From Microbacterium sp. SD291 (GTDB lineage: Bacteria > Actinomycetota > Actinomycetes > Actinomycetales > Microbacteriaceae): a stretch of 64,000 nt of DNA. Positions 36,022 to 43,866 of the stretch are shown piece by piece. The DNA is taken from positions 1 through 64,000 of the forward strand of contig NZ_JADIJR010000013.1 in assembly GCF_017355365.1 (NCBI RefSeq), read 5' to 3'. Position numbers and translations under genes: made by a program. How positions within the stretch are numbered: position 1 is the stretch's first letter; every line of letters begins with the position of its first letter. Under the pieces are notes generated by a model. That model was given only the letters and a program-made list of their open reading frames with translations. It ran no database searches and was not told the origin of the DNA.

Positions 36022-36255
36022 GTGGCGACCGTCCGTTATTTCGCGGCGGCGCAGGATGCCGCGGGCGTCGAGTCCGAGACGTCGGATGCCGTGACGCTGG
36101 GCGCGCTGAAGGCGGCCCTGGTCGAGACGCACCCCGGGCTGGCGGCGATCATCGGCCGCTGCGCGCTGCTGGTGGACGGCGCGCGGGTCGGCGACGAGTT
36201 CGCGCTCGCGGATGCCGGGACGGTCGACGTCCTGCCGCCCTTCGCCGGCGGGTGA
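36022..36255 (+). CDS. moaD: Molybdopterin synthase small subunit MoaD
   Basis: A 77-residue ubiquitin-like sulfur carrier that starts with GTG directly after the previous stop. VRYFAAAQDAAGVE opens the fold and VDVLPPFAGG closes it. The terminal Gly-Gly is the site thiocarboxylated by the MoeB-like enzyme at 32172. It partners MoaE, encoded convergently 10 bases downstream. Confidence 0.95.
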   Translation: MATVRYFAAAQDAAGVESETSDAVTLGALKAALVETHPGLAAIIGRCALLVDGARVGDEFALADAGTVDVLPPFAGG

Positions 36256-36265
36256 GCGCGAGGCC

Positions 36266-36700
36266 TCAGCCGCCGATGCCCTTCCAGGCCGTCGTGCCGT
36301 CGGCCTCGACCTGACGCTTCCACACCGGCAGGTCGCGCTTGATGGCCTCGATGACCTCGCGGCAGACGACGAACGCCTCGTCGCGGTGCGCTGCGGCCAC
36401 GGCGATCATGACCGCGGCGTCGCCGACGCCGAGGTGCCCGATCCGGTGACTCACCGCGATCGTCGCGTCGCCGCTCGCACCGGCCCCAGCTGCCTTCTCC
36501 GCGATCGCGCGGAGGGTCCGCTCGGCATCCGGGTGCGCGGTGTATTCGAGAGCGACGACCTCGCCCGCGGCATCCGGATCGTGATCGCGGACCCGCCCGA
36601 TGAAGGTCGTGACCGCGCCGGCGTGCGCGTCGTCGATCGCGGCGAGGTGCGCGTCGAGCGACAGCGCGGTGTCGCTGATGGCGGCGAGTGCGACGGTCAT
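36266..36700 (-). CDS. moaE: Molybdopterin synthase large subunit MoaE
   Basis: A 144-residue subunit that converts cPMP to molybdopterin with MoaD. GAVTTFIGRVRDHD near residue 29, LEYTAHPDAERTL, ISHRIGHLGVGDAAVMIAVAA (seen as AVSHRIGHLGVGDAAVMIAV), and CREVIEAIKRDLPVWKRQV with the active-site lysines are all present. ATG 36700 overlaps the mog stop by ATGA. It converges on moaD, so the two subunits come from opposite transcripts. Confidence 0.95.
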   Translation of the reverse strand: MTVALAAISDTALSLDAHLAAIDDAHAGAVTTFIGRVRDHDPDAAGEVVALEYTAHPDAERTLRAIAEKAAGAGASGDATIAVSHRIGHLGVGDAAVMIAVAAAHRDEAFVVCREVIEAIKRDLPVWKRQVEADGTTAWKGIGG

Positions 36701-37173
36701 CGGTGGTCCTCTCCGTCGAGCTGGGCGATCACGTGGCCGGCGACCGACAGGATGACCGGCATCCCGTCGGACACCCCTGACGGCGAGCCGGGGAGATTCA
36801 CCACGAGAGCGTTCCCGGCGACTCCGGCGAGACCGCGGGTGAGCAGCGCGACCGGCTTGACGGCGGCGCCCTGTCGGCGCAGCTCCTCCGGGATGCCGGG
36901 GATCTGCCTGTCCAGCACGCGCGCTGTGCCCTCCGGGGTGGCGTCCCTCGGGGCGACCCCGGTGCCGCCGGTGGTCACGATGAGCCGGATGCCGGAGGCC
37001 AGGAGCCCCCGGAGCGCGCCTTCGACGGCATCCGCTCCGTCCGGCACGATCATGGCGTCCTCGCAGTCGAACCCCGCCGTGCGGAGCGCCGCGACGGCGA
37101 TCGGGCCTGCCGTGTCTGCGCGCGTGCCGGCGGAGGAGCGATCCGACACCGTGAGGACTGCTGCGGAGGTCAT
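36697..37173 (-). CDS. mog: MoaB/Mog-type molybdopterin adenylyltransferase
   Basis: A 158-residue protein. AAVLTVSDRSSAGTRADTAG at the N-terminus, IRLIVTTGGTGVAPRDATPE near 64 with the TTGGTG substrate loop, and NALVVNLPGSPSGVSDGM near 122 define the MogA/MoaB family, which adenylates molybdopterin before MoeA inserts molybdenum. It lies 21 bases downstream of the oxygenase-like gene on the same strand and overlaps moaE. Confidence 0.93.
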   Translation of the reverse strand: MTSAAVLTVSDRSSAGTRADTAGPIAVAALRTAGFDCEDAMIVPDGADAVEGALRGLLASGIRLIVTTGGTGVAPRDATPEGTARVLDRQIPGIPEELRRQGAAVKPVALLTRGLAGVAGNALVVNLPGSPSGVSDGMPVILSVAGHVIAQLDGEDHR

Positions 37174-37194
37174 GTACTGAGAGTAACGCCGACC

Positions 37195-37971
37195 TCAGAT
37201 GCTGAGGTCGGGACGCGGCTCCATCACGGTGCCCAGCGCCTCGAATGCGAGGCGCCGCTCCTCGATGCGGCGGTGCAGCTCGATCTGGGCGGCGTCGACG
37301 ATCTGCGGGTCGATGCCGGCGGTCGGCGGATGCGGGTCGCCGTGGTGCGCGGCGATGTAGGCGTCGAGCTCGGGGCCGGAGGTCCACGAGGTGATCAGGG
37401 CATACCGGGGCGCGGCGCCGCGGTGCCAGACGGCGTGCCAGAAGCGCTGCGTGTCGACCACGATGCGGGAGCCGGCGCGCAGCGGCAGGCGGATCTCGCT
37501 CGCCGGTTCGAACCGGTCGGATCGGAGGATCAGCATCGACTCCACGTCATCCGACAGGTTGAAGAAGCCGCGCACCACCCAGCCGGATCCCTCGTCGTTG
37601 AGGCGGTTGTTGTCGTCCTGGTGCAGGTTGTAGATCGCGTCGGCGTACTCGTTGGGCTGCAGCTCGATCACCCGGCACCGGCCGACGCCCGCGCCAGGCT
37701 CGAGAGCGCGCCGCTGCAGGGTCGGCGCGATCGCGATCTGCGACTCGACCCAGACGCCGTCCTTGTCGGTGCGCGGCGGTGTGTGGTTCCAGAAGCCGTT
37801 GCAGTCGATCTCGCCCGCGTAGCTCGCGAGCGGCGCGAACCGGGTGATGCCGGAGGAGCGCCAGCCGACGTACTCCAGGTCGAGCCACTCGGCGGGGTCT
37901 GCGGCCTGGTCGTGGTCGTCGAGCACGACGTAGCCGGTCTCGGCCAGCGCCGCTGACGTGATGAATCCCAT
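37195..37971 (-). CDS. 2OG-Fe(II) oxygenase-like protein, probably iron-regulated
   Basis: A 258-residue protein. YNLHQDDNNRLNDEG near residue 116 supplies an HxD-type iron pair. RFWHAVWHRGAAPRYALITS near 180 supplies the distal histidine and the arginine for 2-oxoglutarate. The arrangement and the double-stranded-helix pattern (FFNLSDDVESMLILR, LRAGSRIVVDTQ) resemble the 2OG-Fe dioxygenase family that includes free-amino-acid hydroxylases such as the isoleucine hydroxylase IDO. Substrate unknown. An iron box lies 22 bases before the ATG. It could be co-transcribed with mog and moaE, which begin 21 bases downstream. Confidence 0.65.
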   Translation of the reverse strand: MGFITSAALAETGYVVLDDHDQAADPAEWLDLEYVGWRSSGITRFAPLASYAGEIDCNGFWNHTPPRTDKDGVWVESQIAIAPTLQRRALEPGAGVGRCRVIELQPNEYADAIYNLHQDDNNRLNDEGSGWVVRGFFNLSDDVESMLILRSDRFEPASEIRLPLRAGSRIVVDTQRFWHAVWHRGAAPRYALITSWTSGPELDAYIAAHHGDPHPPTAGIDPQIVDAAQIELHRRIEERRLAFEALGTVMEPRPDLSI

Positions 37972-37993
37972 GCCGTGTGTCCCTCCGTGCCGG

Positions 37994-38007
37994 TTAGGCC
38001 ATCCTAA
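37994..38007. promoter_or_regulatory. DtxR/IdeR-type iron box
   Basis: TTAGG-CCAT-CCTAA, extended to GTTAGG/CCTAAC, is the TTAGG-N4-CCTAA core of actinobacterial iron-repressor boxes. It is 22 bases upstream of the oxygenase-like start at 37971 and 86 bases upstream of the divergent GntR gene. It probably gives iron-repressed expression of the oxygenase. Confidence 0.65.
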
Positions 38008-38092
38008 CTCTTCGATCGGCTCCCGCCGGGGGTGCTTCGCACCACGAGCCCGCTAGTACCATGTGCCGTATGACACTCGGACGGGGGCGCTC

Positions 38093-38758
38093 ATGAGCGA
38101 GTACGCGACGCAGCTCACACCTGCGGAGAGCCTTCGCGAGCAGGTCGAGACACAGCTCGCATCGCGCGTCGTCTCCGGAGTGATCCCGCCAGGGCACGTG
38201 CTGACGGTGCCGACGCTCGCCGCCGATTTCGGCGTCAGCGCGACGCCTGTCCGCGAGGCGATGCTGAACCTCGCCCGTCGCGGGTTCCTCCGCCCCATCC
38301 GCAATCGCGGCTTCGAGGTCACCGAGGTCTCGCCCGACGAGCTGCGAGAGCTCGGCGAGGTGCGGATGCTGCTGGAGGCGCCGCCGATGGCCCGGATCGC
38401 CGGGACCCTCGACGCCGAGACCGAGACCCTGCTCCGCGATCTCGCCGACAGGATCGTCGAGGCCGGACGCGAGGGCCGATTCGACGAGTACCTGGCCGTC
38501 GACACGGAGTTCCACCTGCGCATCCTCGAGTGCGCGGGCAACCGCAAGCTGGTCGAGACGGTTCGCGAGCTGCGGCAGCAGACCCGCCTGGTCGGCCTCG
38601 TGCATCTGGCGGAGACGGACACCCTGATGTCGACGGCGCTGGAGCACGCCGAGCTCGTCGATCTTCTGGTCGCGGGCGATGGCGCGGGAGCGGAGGCGCT
38701 GATGAGGCGCCACATCGGTCACGTCGGCGGTGTGTGGAGCGGGCACGGGGAGGACTGA
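38093..38758 (+). CDS. GntR-family regulator (FCD domain), probable hydroxyproline-locus regulator
   Basis: A 221-residue FadR-type protein. The winged HTH covers residues about 10-75: VVSGVIPPGHVLTVPTLAAD, FGVSATPVREAMLNLARRGF and IRNRGFEVTEVS. The FCD effector domain follows, with metal-binding residues suggested by EFHLRILECAGN and a HAELVDLLVAGD...HIGHV ending. ATG 38093 has GGGGG upstream and is preferred over ATG 38063. A hairpin terminates the gene. A shared word in front of the importer and the deaminase genes (38817 and 46657) is its likely operator. Confidence 0.88.
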   Translation: MSEYATQLTPAESLREQVETQLASRVVSGVIPPGHVLTVPTLAADFGVSATPVREAMLNLARRGFLRPIRNRGFEVTEVSPDELRELGEVRMLLEAPPMARIAGTLDAETETLLRDLADRIVEAGREGRFDEYLAVDTEFHLRILECAGNRKLVETVRELRQQTRLVGLVHLAETDTLMSTALEHAELVDLLVAGDGAGAEALMRRHIGHVGGVWSGHGED

Positions 38759-38767
38759 CCGCGGACG

Positions 38768-38798
38768 AGCCCCGATGCCGGTGATCGGAATCGGGGCT
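38768..38798 (+). terminator. Hairpin after the GntR gene
   Basis: AGCCCCGAT (38768-38776) pairs perfectly with ATCGGGGCT (38790-38798) across a 13-base loop, starting 10 bases after the GntR stop. There is no T tract. Confidence 0.55.
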
Positions 38799-38816
38799 AT
38801 CGCTCAGTGCTCGCGG

Positions 38817-38834
38817 TGAGTAATGTGTCACATG
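38817..38834. promoter_or_regulatory. Candidate GntR operator at the importer promoter
   Basis: TGAGTAATGTGTCACATG overlaps the AT-rich promoter region 44 bases before the binding-protein ATG. The first 16 bases match the word at 46657 (TGAGTAATATGTTACA) at 14 positions. Confidence 0.5.
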
Positions 38835-38877
38835 CTATCAAGTGGTCAATTGCAATGACGCATACCTGGAGGCTCTC

Positions 38878-40062
38878 ATGAAGACCCGCACACAGCGCAC
38901 CCGCAAGCTTCTCGTCCTCGCCGCCGCGACCGGCGTGCTCCTCGCCACGGCCGGCTGCTCCGGCGGCCTCGGCGGGAGCGATGACGGAGGCTCCGACGAG
39001 TCGGGCACGATCAAGCTCGGCATGCTCGCGCCGTTCTCCGGCAGCGAGTCGGCCTTCGGCGAGTACATGCAGAACGGCGCGCAGCTCGCGATCGACGAGA
39101 TCAACGCCGACGGCGGGATCGACGGACGCGAGCTCGAGCTGCAGGTCGAGGACGACGCCTGCGACGCGACAGCGGCGGTCGCCGCGGCGAACAAGCTCGT
39201 GACGGAGGGCATCGTCGCCTCCGTCGGCGGCTACTGCTCGGGCGCGACGCTGCCGACGCTGCCGATCTTCGACGAGGCCGGCGTCCCGATGGTGATCCCG
39301 GCGGCGAACTCGAACGAGCTGGTCAAGCAGGGGCTTCCCGGCGTGTTCCTCATCAACGGCACCGGCACCCAGCAGGCCGCCGCAGCCGTCGCCTACGCCG
39401 AGAAGAGCGGCATGGAGAACGTCGCGGTGATCGACGACGCGACCGCGTACTCGGCCGACCTCGCGGCATCCTTCGTCGCGCAGGCCGAAGAGGCGGGGCT
39501 CACCGTCTCGTTCGAGGCGACGGTCACCCCCGGCGAGAACGACTACTCGGCCGTCGCCACGCAGCTCGCCGGCGAGAAGCCGGAGCTGGTGTACTGGACC
39601 GGCTACTACCAGGAGGGCGGCCTGATCGTCCGCCAGGCGACGGATGCCGGCTACACCGGCGCCTTCCTCGTCGGAGACGGCTCGGTCGACGCGAAGTTCG
39701 CGGAGATCGCGGGCGACGGGTACACCGAGAACGTCCTCGGCACGTTCACGCAGACGCCCGACATGATCGAGGGCGCCGACGCCTGGATCGCCGACTACGA
39801 GGAGCTCGCGGGTGCCGCGCCCGGGCCGTACTCGACGCAGTCGTACGACGCCGTGCGGGTGATCGCGCAGGCGATCGAGGACGCGGGGAGCACCGAGTTC
39901 GAGGAGGTCGTGGCCGCTCTCGAGGGGCTGAATGACTTCGACACCTTCGCAGGCCCGCTCACGTTCACGAAGGACCACACGCTCTCGGGCGGCGGCTTCG
40001 TGATCGTCGGCATCGACCCGGCGACCGGCGCGTTCATCCTCGAAGACGACCTGCAGGACTGA
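38878..40062 (+). CDS. LIV-type ABC transporter substrate-binding lipoprotein
   Basis: A 394-residue extracytoplasmic binding protein of the branched-chain amino acid (LivJ) type. ATG 38878 follows GGAGG. A lipoprotein signal ends at LATAGC with C27. The mature fold shows TIKLGMLAPFSGSESAFGEY, QLAIDEINADGGIDGRELEL, DDACDATAAVAAANKLV, and YSTQSYDAVRVIAQAIEDAG near the C-terminus. The location immediately before a hydroxyproline pathway suggests hydroxyproline or a related imino acid or peptide as ligand rather than leucine. Confidence 0.9.
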   Translation: MKTRTQRTRKLLVLAAATGVLLATAGCSGGLGGSDDGGSDESGTIKLGMLAPFSGSESAFGEYMQNGAQLAIDEINADGGIDGRELELQVEDDACDATAAVAAANKLVTEGIVASVGGYCSGATLPTLPIFDEAGVPMVIPAANSNELVKQGLPGVFLINGTGTQQAAAAVAYAEKSGMENVAVIDDATAYSADLAASFVAQAEEAGLTVSFEATVTPGENDYSAVATQLAGEKPELVYWTGYYQEGGLIVRQATDAGYTGAFLVGDGSVDAKFAEIAGDGYTENVLGTFTQTPDMIEGADAWIADYEELAGAAPGPYSTQSYDAVRVIAQAIEDAGSTEFEEVVAALEGLNDFDTFAGPLTFTKDHTLSGGGFVIVGIDPATGAFILEDDLQD

Positions 40063-40129
40063 CTGGCGAGCGGGGCGGCCGAGCCGCCCCGCTCCGTCGG
40101 CGTCCGAAAGACGCGGAAGGACATCCGCA

Positions 40130-41020
40130 GTGATGCAACTCATCTGGAACGGCCTGATCGTCGGCTCGTTCTACGCACTCGTCGCACTCGGCTACAGCAT
40201 GGTCTACGGGATCATCAAGCTGCTGAACTTCGCGCACGGCGACATCTACATGCTCGGCGCGTTCACCGGCTTCGCCACCCTGTCCGCGTTCGGCATCTCG
40301 AGCGAATCATCGATCCCGCTGCTGCTGGTCATCATGCTGCTGTCGATGGTCACGACCGGCCTGATCGGCGTCGGCATCGAGCGCATCGCCTACCGGCCGC
40401 TGCGGCGCAGCCCGCGGCTGGCGGTGCTGATCACCGCGATCGGCGTCTCGTTCACGCTGGAGTACGCGGTCAGGCAGATCTTCGGCCCGAACCCCGAGGC
40501 GTTCCCGGTGCGGCTGGAGTCGAGCGGATTCGACTTCGCCGGCATGCGGATCACCGCCGCGCAGATCGTGCTCGTGGTCATCGCCGGCGTGCTGATGCTG
40601 GTGCTCGCGCACGTCGTCGAGCGCACGCGCCAGGGGCGGGCGATGCGCGCGATCGCACTCGACCCGCAGGGCGCCCAGCTGATGGGCATCAACGTCAACC
40701 GGGTCATCGCGACCGTGTTCTTCATCGGCTCGGCGCTCGCCGGTGCCGCGGGCGTCATGGCCGGCGCCTACTACGGCTCGATCGACTTCCTGATGGGGTT
40801 CATGATCGGGCTCAAAGCCTTCACCGCCGCCGTGATCGGCGGCATCGGCAACCTGTACGGCGCGATGCTCGGCGGGCTGCTGCTGGGCCTGCTCGAATCG
40901 TTCGGCTCGGCGTGGTTCGGCGGCGAGTGGCGCGACGTGTTCTCCTTCGCCTTCCTGATCCTCTTCCTCACCTTCAAACCGACCGGACTCCTCGGCGCCC
41001 GCGTCGTAGAGAGGATGTGA
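40130..41020 (+). CDS. LIV-type ABC permease 1 (LivH-like)
   Basis: A 296-residue membrane protein with about 8 helices. The N-terminal IWNGLIVGSFYALVALGYSM and IIKLLNFAHGDIYMLGAF are diagnostic of LivH permeases, as is VERTRQGRAMRAIALDPQGA near 160. GTG 40130 lies 9 bases after AAGGA; ATG 40133 is an alternative. It is the second gene of the importer operon, with the next permease following after one base. Confidence 0.93.
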   Translation: MMQLIWNGLIVGSFYALVALGYSMVYGIIKLLNFAHGDIYMLGAFTGFATLSAFGISSESSIPLLLVIMLLSMVTTGLIGVGIERIAYRPLRRSPRLAVLITAIGVSFTLEYAVRQIFGPNPEAFPVRLESSGFDFAGMRITAAQIVLVVIAGVLMLVLAHVVERTRQGRAMRAIALDPQGAQLMGINVNRVIATVFFIGSALAGAAGVMAGAYYGSIDFLMGFMIGLKAFTAAVIGGIGNLYGAMLGGLLLGLLESFGSAWFGGEWRDVFSFAFLILFLTFKPTGLLGARVVERM

Positions 41021-41021
41021 C

Positions 41022-42170
41022 ATGCCCGGCATCTCGACACCGCTGCGCGACGCCCCGCTGCGCGCACCGTCCCCGCTGTTCGACCGCCGGCCCGCGGCGC
41101 ACGGCATCCTCTCCTCCCAGCCGGGCTTCATGCGCGCCCTCGGCGGCCTGTGCGTCGTGCTGCTGGTGGTGCTGCCGTTCCTCGACGCATCCCGCTACAC
41201 GATGTCGATCGCCACCAGCGCGCTCATCTACGTGATGCTCTGCATGGGACTGAACGTCGTCGTCGGATACGCGGGACTCCTCGATCTCGGCTATATCGCC
41301 TTCTTCGCGGTCGGCGCGTACATCTCCGGCATCCTCACGACAGAGCTCGGCTGGCCGATGTGGGCGGCGCTGCCGGCGACCATCCTCGCCTGCATCCTCG
41401 CCGGCATCGTCGTCGGCACACCCACCCTGCGGCTGCGCAGCGACTACCTCGCGATCGTCACCCTCGGCTTCGGCGAGATCATCCGCATCACGGCGAACAA
41501 CCTCGAGATCACCGGCGGCCCCTCGGGGATCCACGGCATCCCGACCTGGTCGTTCGGCGACTGGAGCTTCGCCGACGGCTTCAGCCTGTTCGGGATCGAG
41601 TTCCCGCAGCGCGTGGTGTTCTACTACTTCGTCGCCGCGATCGTCGTGCTCGTCGGGGTCATCGGCGCCGGCCGTCTCGCCAGGGGTCGGCTCGGCCGCG
41701 CCTGGAAGGCGGTTCGCGACGACGAGGACGCCGCCGAGGCGATGGGCATCAACACCTACGTCGCCAAGATCACCGCGTACATCATCGGCGCGGTCTGGGC
41801 GGGCATCGCCGGGCAGCTGATGGCGACGCACCTGTCGGCGATCAGCCCGAACAGCTTCCAGTTCCTGTACTCGGCCCTGATCCTGATGGCCGTCGTGCTC
41901 GGCGGGATGGGATCGACGCCCGGCGTCATCATCGGCGCGCTGTTCGTATCCCTGGCGCCCGAGCTGCTGCGGGAGTTCTCGGAGTGGCGGTTCCTGATCT
42001 TCGGCGTGCTGCTGATCGTGGTCATGCTGTTCCGCCCGTCGGGTCTCTGGCCTGCCACCGCTGTTCTCCCGTGGCTGCGGCGCAAGCGCCCCGTCCCGCC
42101 TCCGACGGCCGGTTTCGCGGCGGTGCCGGCGGGCGACGAGAACATCGACGACAGTGAGGGGGCGCGATGA
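41022..42170 (+). CDS. LIV-type ABC permease 2 (LivM-like)
   Basis: A 382-residue membrane protein. LCMGLNVVVGYAGLLDLGYIAFFAVGAYISGIL (two segments) and the loop GRLGRAWKAVRDDEDAAEAMGINT are characteristic of LivM. An N-terminal extension of about 35 residues (residues 1-35, proline-rich) precedes the first helix, and a hydrophilic tail of about 35 residues ends the protein. Its last codons overlap the ATPase start in ATGA. Confidence 0.93.
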   Translation: MPGISTPLRDAPLRAPSPLFDRRPAAHGILSSQPGFMRALGGLCVVLLVVLPFLDASRYTMSIATSALIYVMLCMGLNVVVGYAGLLDLGYIAFFAVGAYISGILTTELGWPMWAALPATILACILAGIVVGTPTLRLRSDYLAIVTLGFGEIIRITANNLEITGGPSGIHGIPTWSFGDWSFADGFSLFGIEFPQRVVFYYFVAAIVVLVGVIGAGRLARGRLGRAWKAVRDDEDAAEAMGINTYVAKITAYIIGAVWAGIAGQLMATHLSAISPNSFQFLYSALILMAVVLGGMGSTPGVIIGALFVSLAPELLREFSEWRFLIFGVLLIVVMLFRPSGLWPATAVLPWLRRKRPVPPPTAGFAAVPAGDENIDDSEGAR

Positions 42171-43108
42171 CCGCGCTGCTCGAGGTCAAGGACCTCCGGC
42201 TGCAGTTCGGCGGCGTCAAGGCCGTCGACGGCCTGAGCTTCTCGGTCGAGGCGGGGGAGATCCTCGCGGTGATCGGGCCGAACGGCGCTGGCAAGACCAG
42301 TGCCTTCAACTGCATCTCGGCGTTCTACCTGCCCACCTCGGGCTCGGTGGTCTTCGACGGCAACAGCATCGTCCGCGAGCCCCCGGCGATCTGGCGCACC
42401 CTGCGGCTGGTCGACCTGCTGCAGAGCTTCGGCTTCTACCGCGTGCTGCCGTCCCGCGTGACGAAGTGGGGGATGGCGCGCACGTTCCAGAACCTGCGGC
42501 TGTTCCGCGAGCTCAGCGTCATCGACAACATCAAGACCGCGATGCACGCCAACCTGCGCGAGGGGGTCTGGGCGACGCTGCTGCACACGCCCGGGTACCT
42601 GCGAGCCGAGCAGGAGTGCACGGAGCAGGCCAGAGGCTGGTTGGACTTCGTCGGCTTCACCGGCGACGAGGACCTCTACGTCACGCAGCTGCCGTACGGC
42701 GAGCAGCGGAGGGTGGAGATCGCGCGGGCCCTCGCGAGCGGGCCCAAGCTGCTGCTGCTGGACGAGCCGGCCGCCGGCCTGAACTTCAACGAGAAGCAGG
42801 CCCTGATGCAGCTGATCCGGCGCATCCGCGACCTCGGCGTCGCGGTCGTGCTGATCGAGCACGACATGGGCCTGATCATGGAGCTCGCCGAGCGGATCGT
42901 GGTGCTCAACTACGGCAAGGAGATCGCCGTCGGCACACCGCAGGAGATCAAGAACGATCCGGTCGTGATCGAGGCGTACCTCGGCGTCGACGAGGAGCCG
43001 CTCGATGAGACGAAGCTGCAGACCGGCACCGTCGACCTCTCGCTGCTCGCCGAACCGGCGCGTGAGACGCGCAAGACCCGTGAGACCCGGGGGAGGAAGG
43101 ACCGATGA
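42167..43108 (+). CDS. LIV-type ABC ATPase 1 (LivG-like)
   Basis: A 313-residue ATPase. Walker A GPNGAGKTS is near residue 41. The LivG-specific ARTFQNLRLFRELSVIDNI lies in the helical region, with an expanded insert near 75-105. The signature position reads LPYGEQRRVEIARALASGP, and Walker B is LLLLDEPAAGLN. A charged tail of about 45 residues beyond the usual end (RETRKTRETRGRKDR) is unusual. It overlaps the next ATPase gene in ATGA. Confidence 0.94.
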   Translation: MTALLEVKDLRLQFGGVKAVDGLSFSVEAGEILAVIGPNGAGKTSAFNCISAFYLPTSGSVVFDGNSIVREPPAIWRTLRLVDLLQSFGFYRVLPSRVTKWGMARTFQNLRLFRELSVIDNIKTAMHANLREGVWATLLHTPGYLRAEQECTEQARGWLDFVGFTGDEDLYVTQLPYGEQRRVEIARALASGPKLLLLDEPAAGLNFNEKQALMQLIRRIRDLGVAVVLIEHDMGLIMELAERIVVLNYGKEIAVGTPQEIKNDPVVIEAYLGVDEEPLDETKLQTGTVDLSLLAEPARETRKTRETRGRKDR

Positions 43109-43815
43109 GGATGCTCTCCGTCGAGGCCGCCGACGTCTACTACGGGCGTGTGCACGCGCTGCGCGAGCTCAGCTTCGAGGTGCGCGAAGGCGAGATCGTC
43201 TGCCTGCTCGGCAACAACGGCGCCGGCAAGTCCACGACCATGAACATGCTCTCGGGGCTCGTCCGCCCGAAGTCGGGGGTCGTGCGATGGGGCGAACTGG
43301 ACCTCGCGACCGCGAAGCCGTGGGACATCGTGTCGGCGGGCCTCATCCACGTTCCAGAGGGGCGGCGGATCTTCTCGACCATGACGGTGCACGAGAACCT
43401 GCTGCTCGGCGGTTACACGGTGCGCGACCAGAAGCTCGTCGTCGAGCGCGTCGAGCAGGTGTACGCCCTGATGCCCCGGCTCGCCGAGCGTCGCCGTCAG
43501 CAGGGCGGCACCCTCTCCGGCGGCGAGCAGCAGATGGTCGCGATCGGCCGCGCGATCGTCGGCGGGCCGAAGCTGCTCCTGCTGGACGAGCCGTCGATGG
43601 GGCTCGCGCCGCTCGTGGTGAAGCAGGTGATGGAGACCATCCAGGCGGTCAACGCGCAGGGCACCACGGTGCTGCTGGTCGAGCAGAACGCGCGTGCGGC
43701 GCTGAAGATCGCCGACCGCGCATACGTCATCGAGACGGGCCAGACGACGCTGTCAGGACCCGCGGCCGACCTCGCCGCCGACGCCAGGGTCATCGATGCG
43801 TACCTCGGCGGCTGA
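43105..43815 (+). CDS. LIV-type ABC ATPase 2 (LivF-like)
   Basis: A 236-residue ATPase. YYGRVHALRELSFEVREGEI, Walker A GNNGAGKST near residue 37, LIHVPEGRRIFSTMTVHENL (LivF-typical), signature LSGGEQQMVAIGRAIVGGP and Walker B LLLLDEPSMGLAPLVVKQ are present. It completes a five-gene importer. The dehydrogenase genes follow after 51 bases on the same strand. Confidence 0.95.
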   Translation: MRMLSVEAADVYYGRVHALRELSFEVREGEIVCLLGNNGAGKSTTMNMLSGLVRPKSGVVRWGELDLATAKPWDIVSAGLIHVPEGRRIFSTMTVHENLLLGGYTVRDQKLVVERVEQVYALMPRLAERRRQQGGTLSGGEQQMVAIGRAIVGGPKLLLLDEPSMGLAPLVVKQVMETIQAVNAQGTTVLLVEQNARAALKIADRAYVIETGQTTLSGPAADLAADARVIDAYLGG

Positions 43816-43866
43816 ACGGGCGATGACTGAACCGACTATGAAGGTACAGAACCGGAGGAGCATGCA

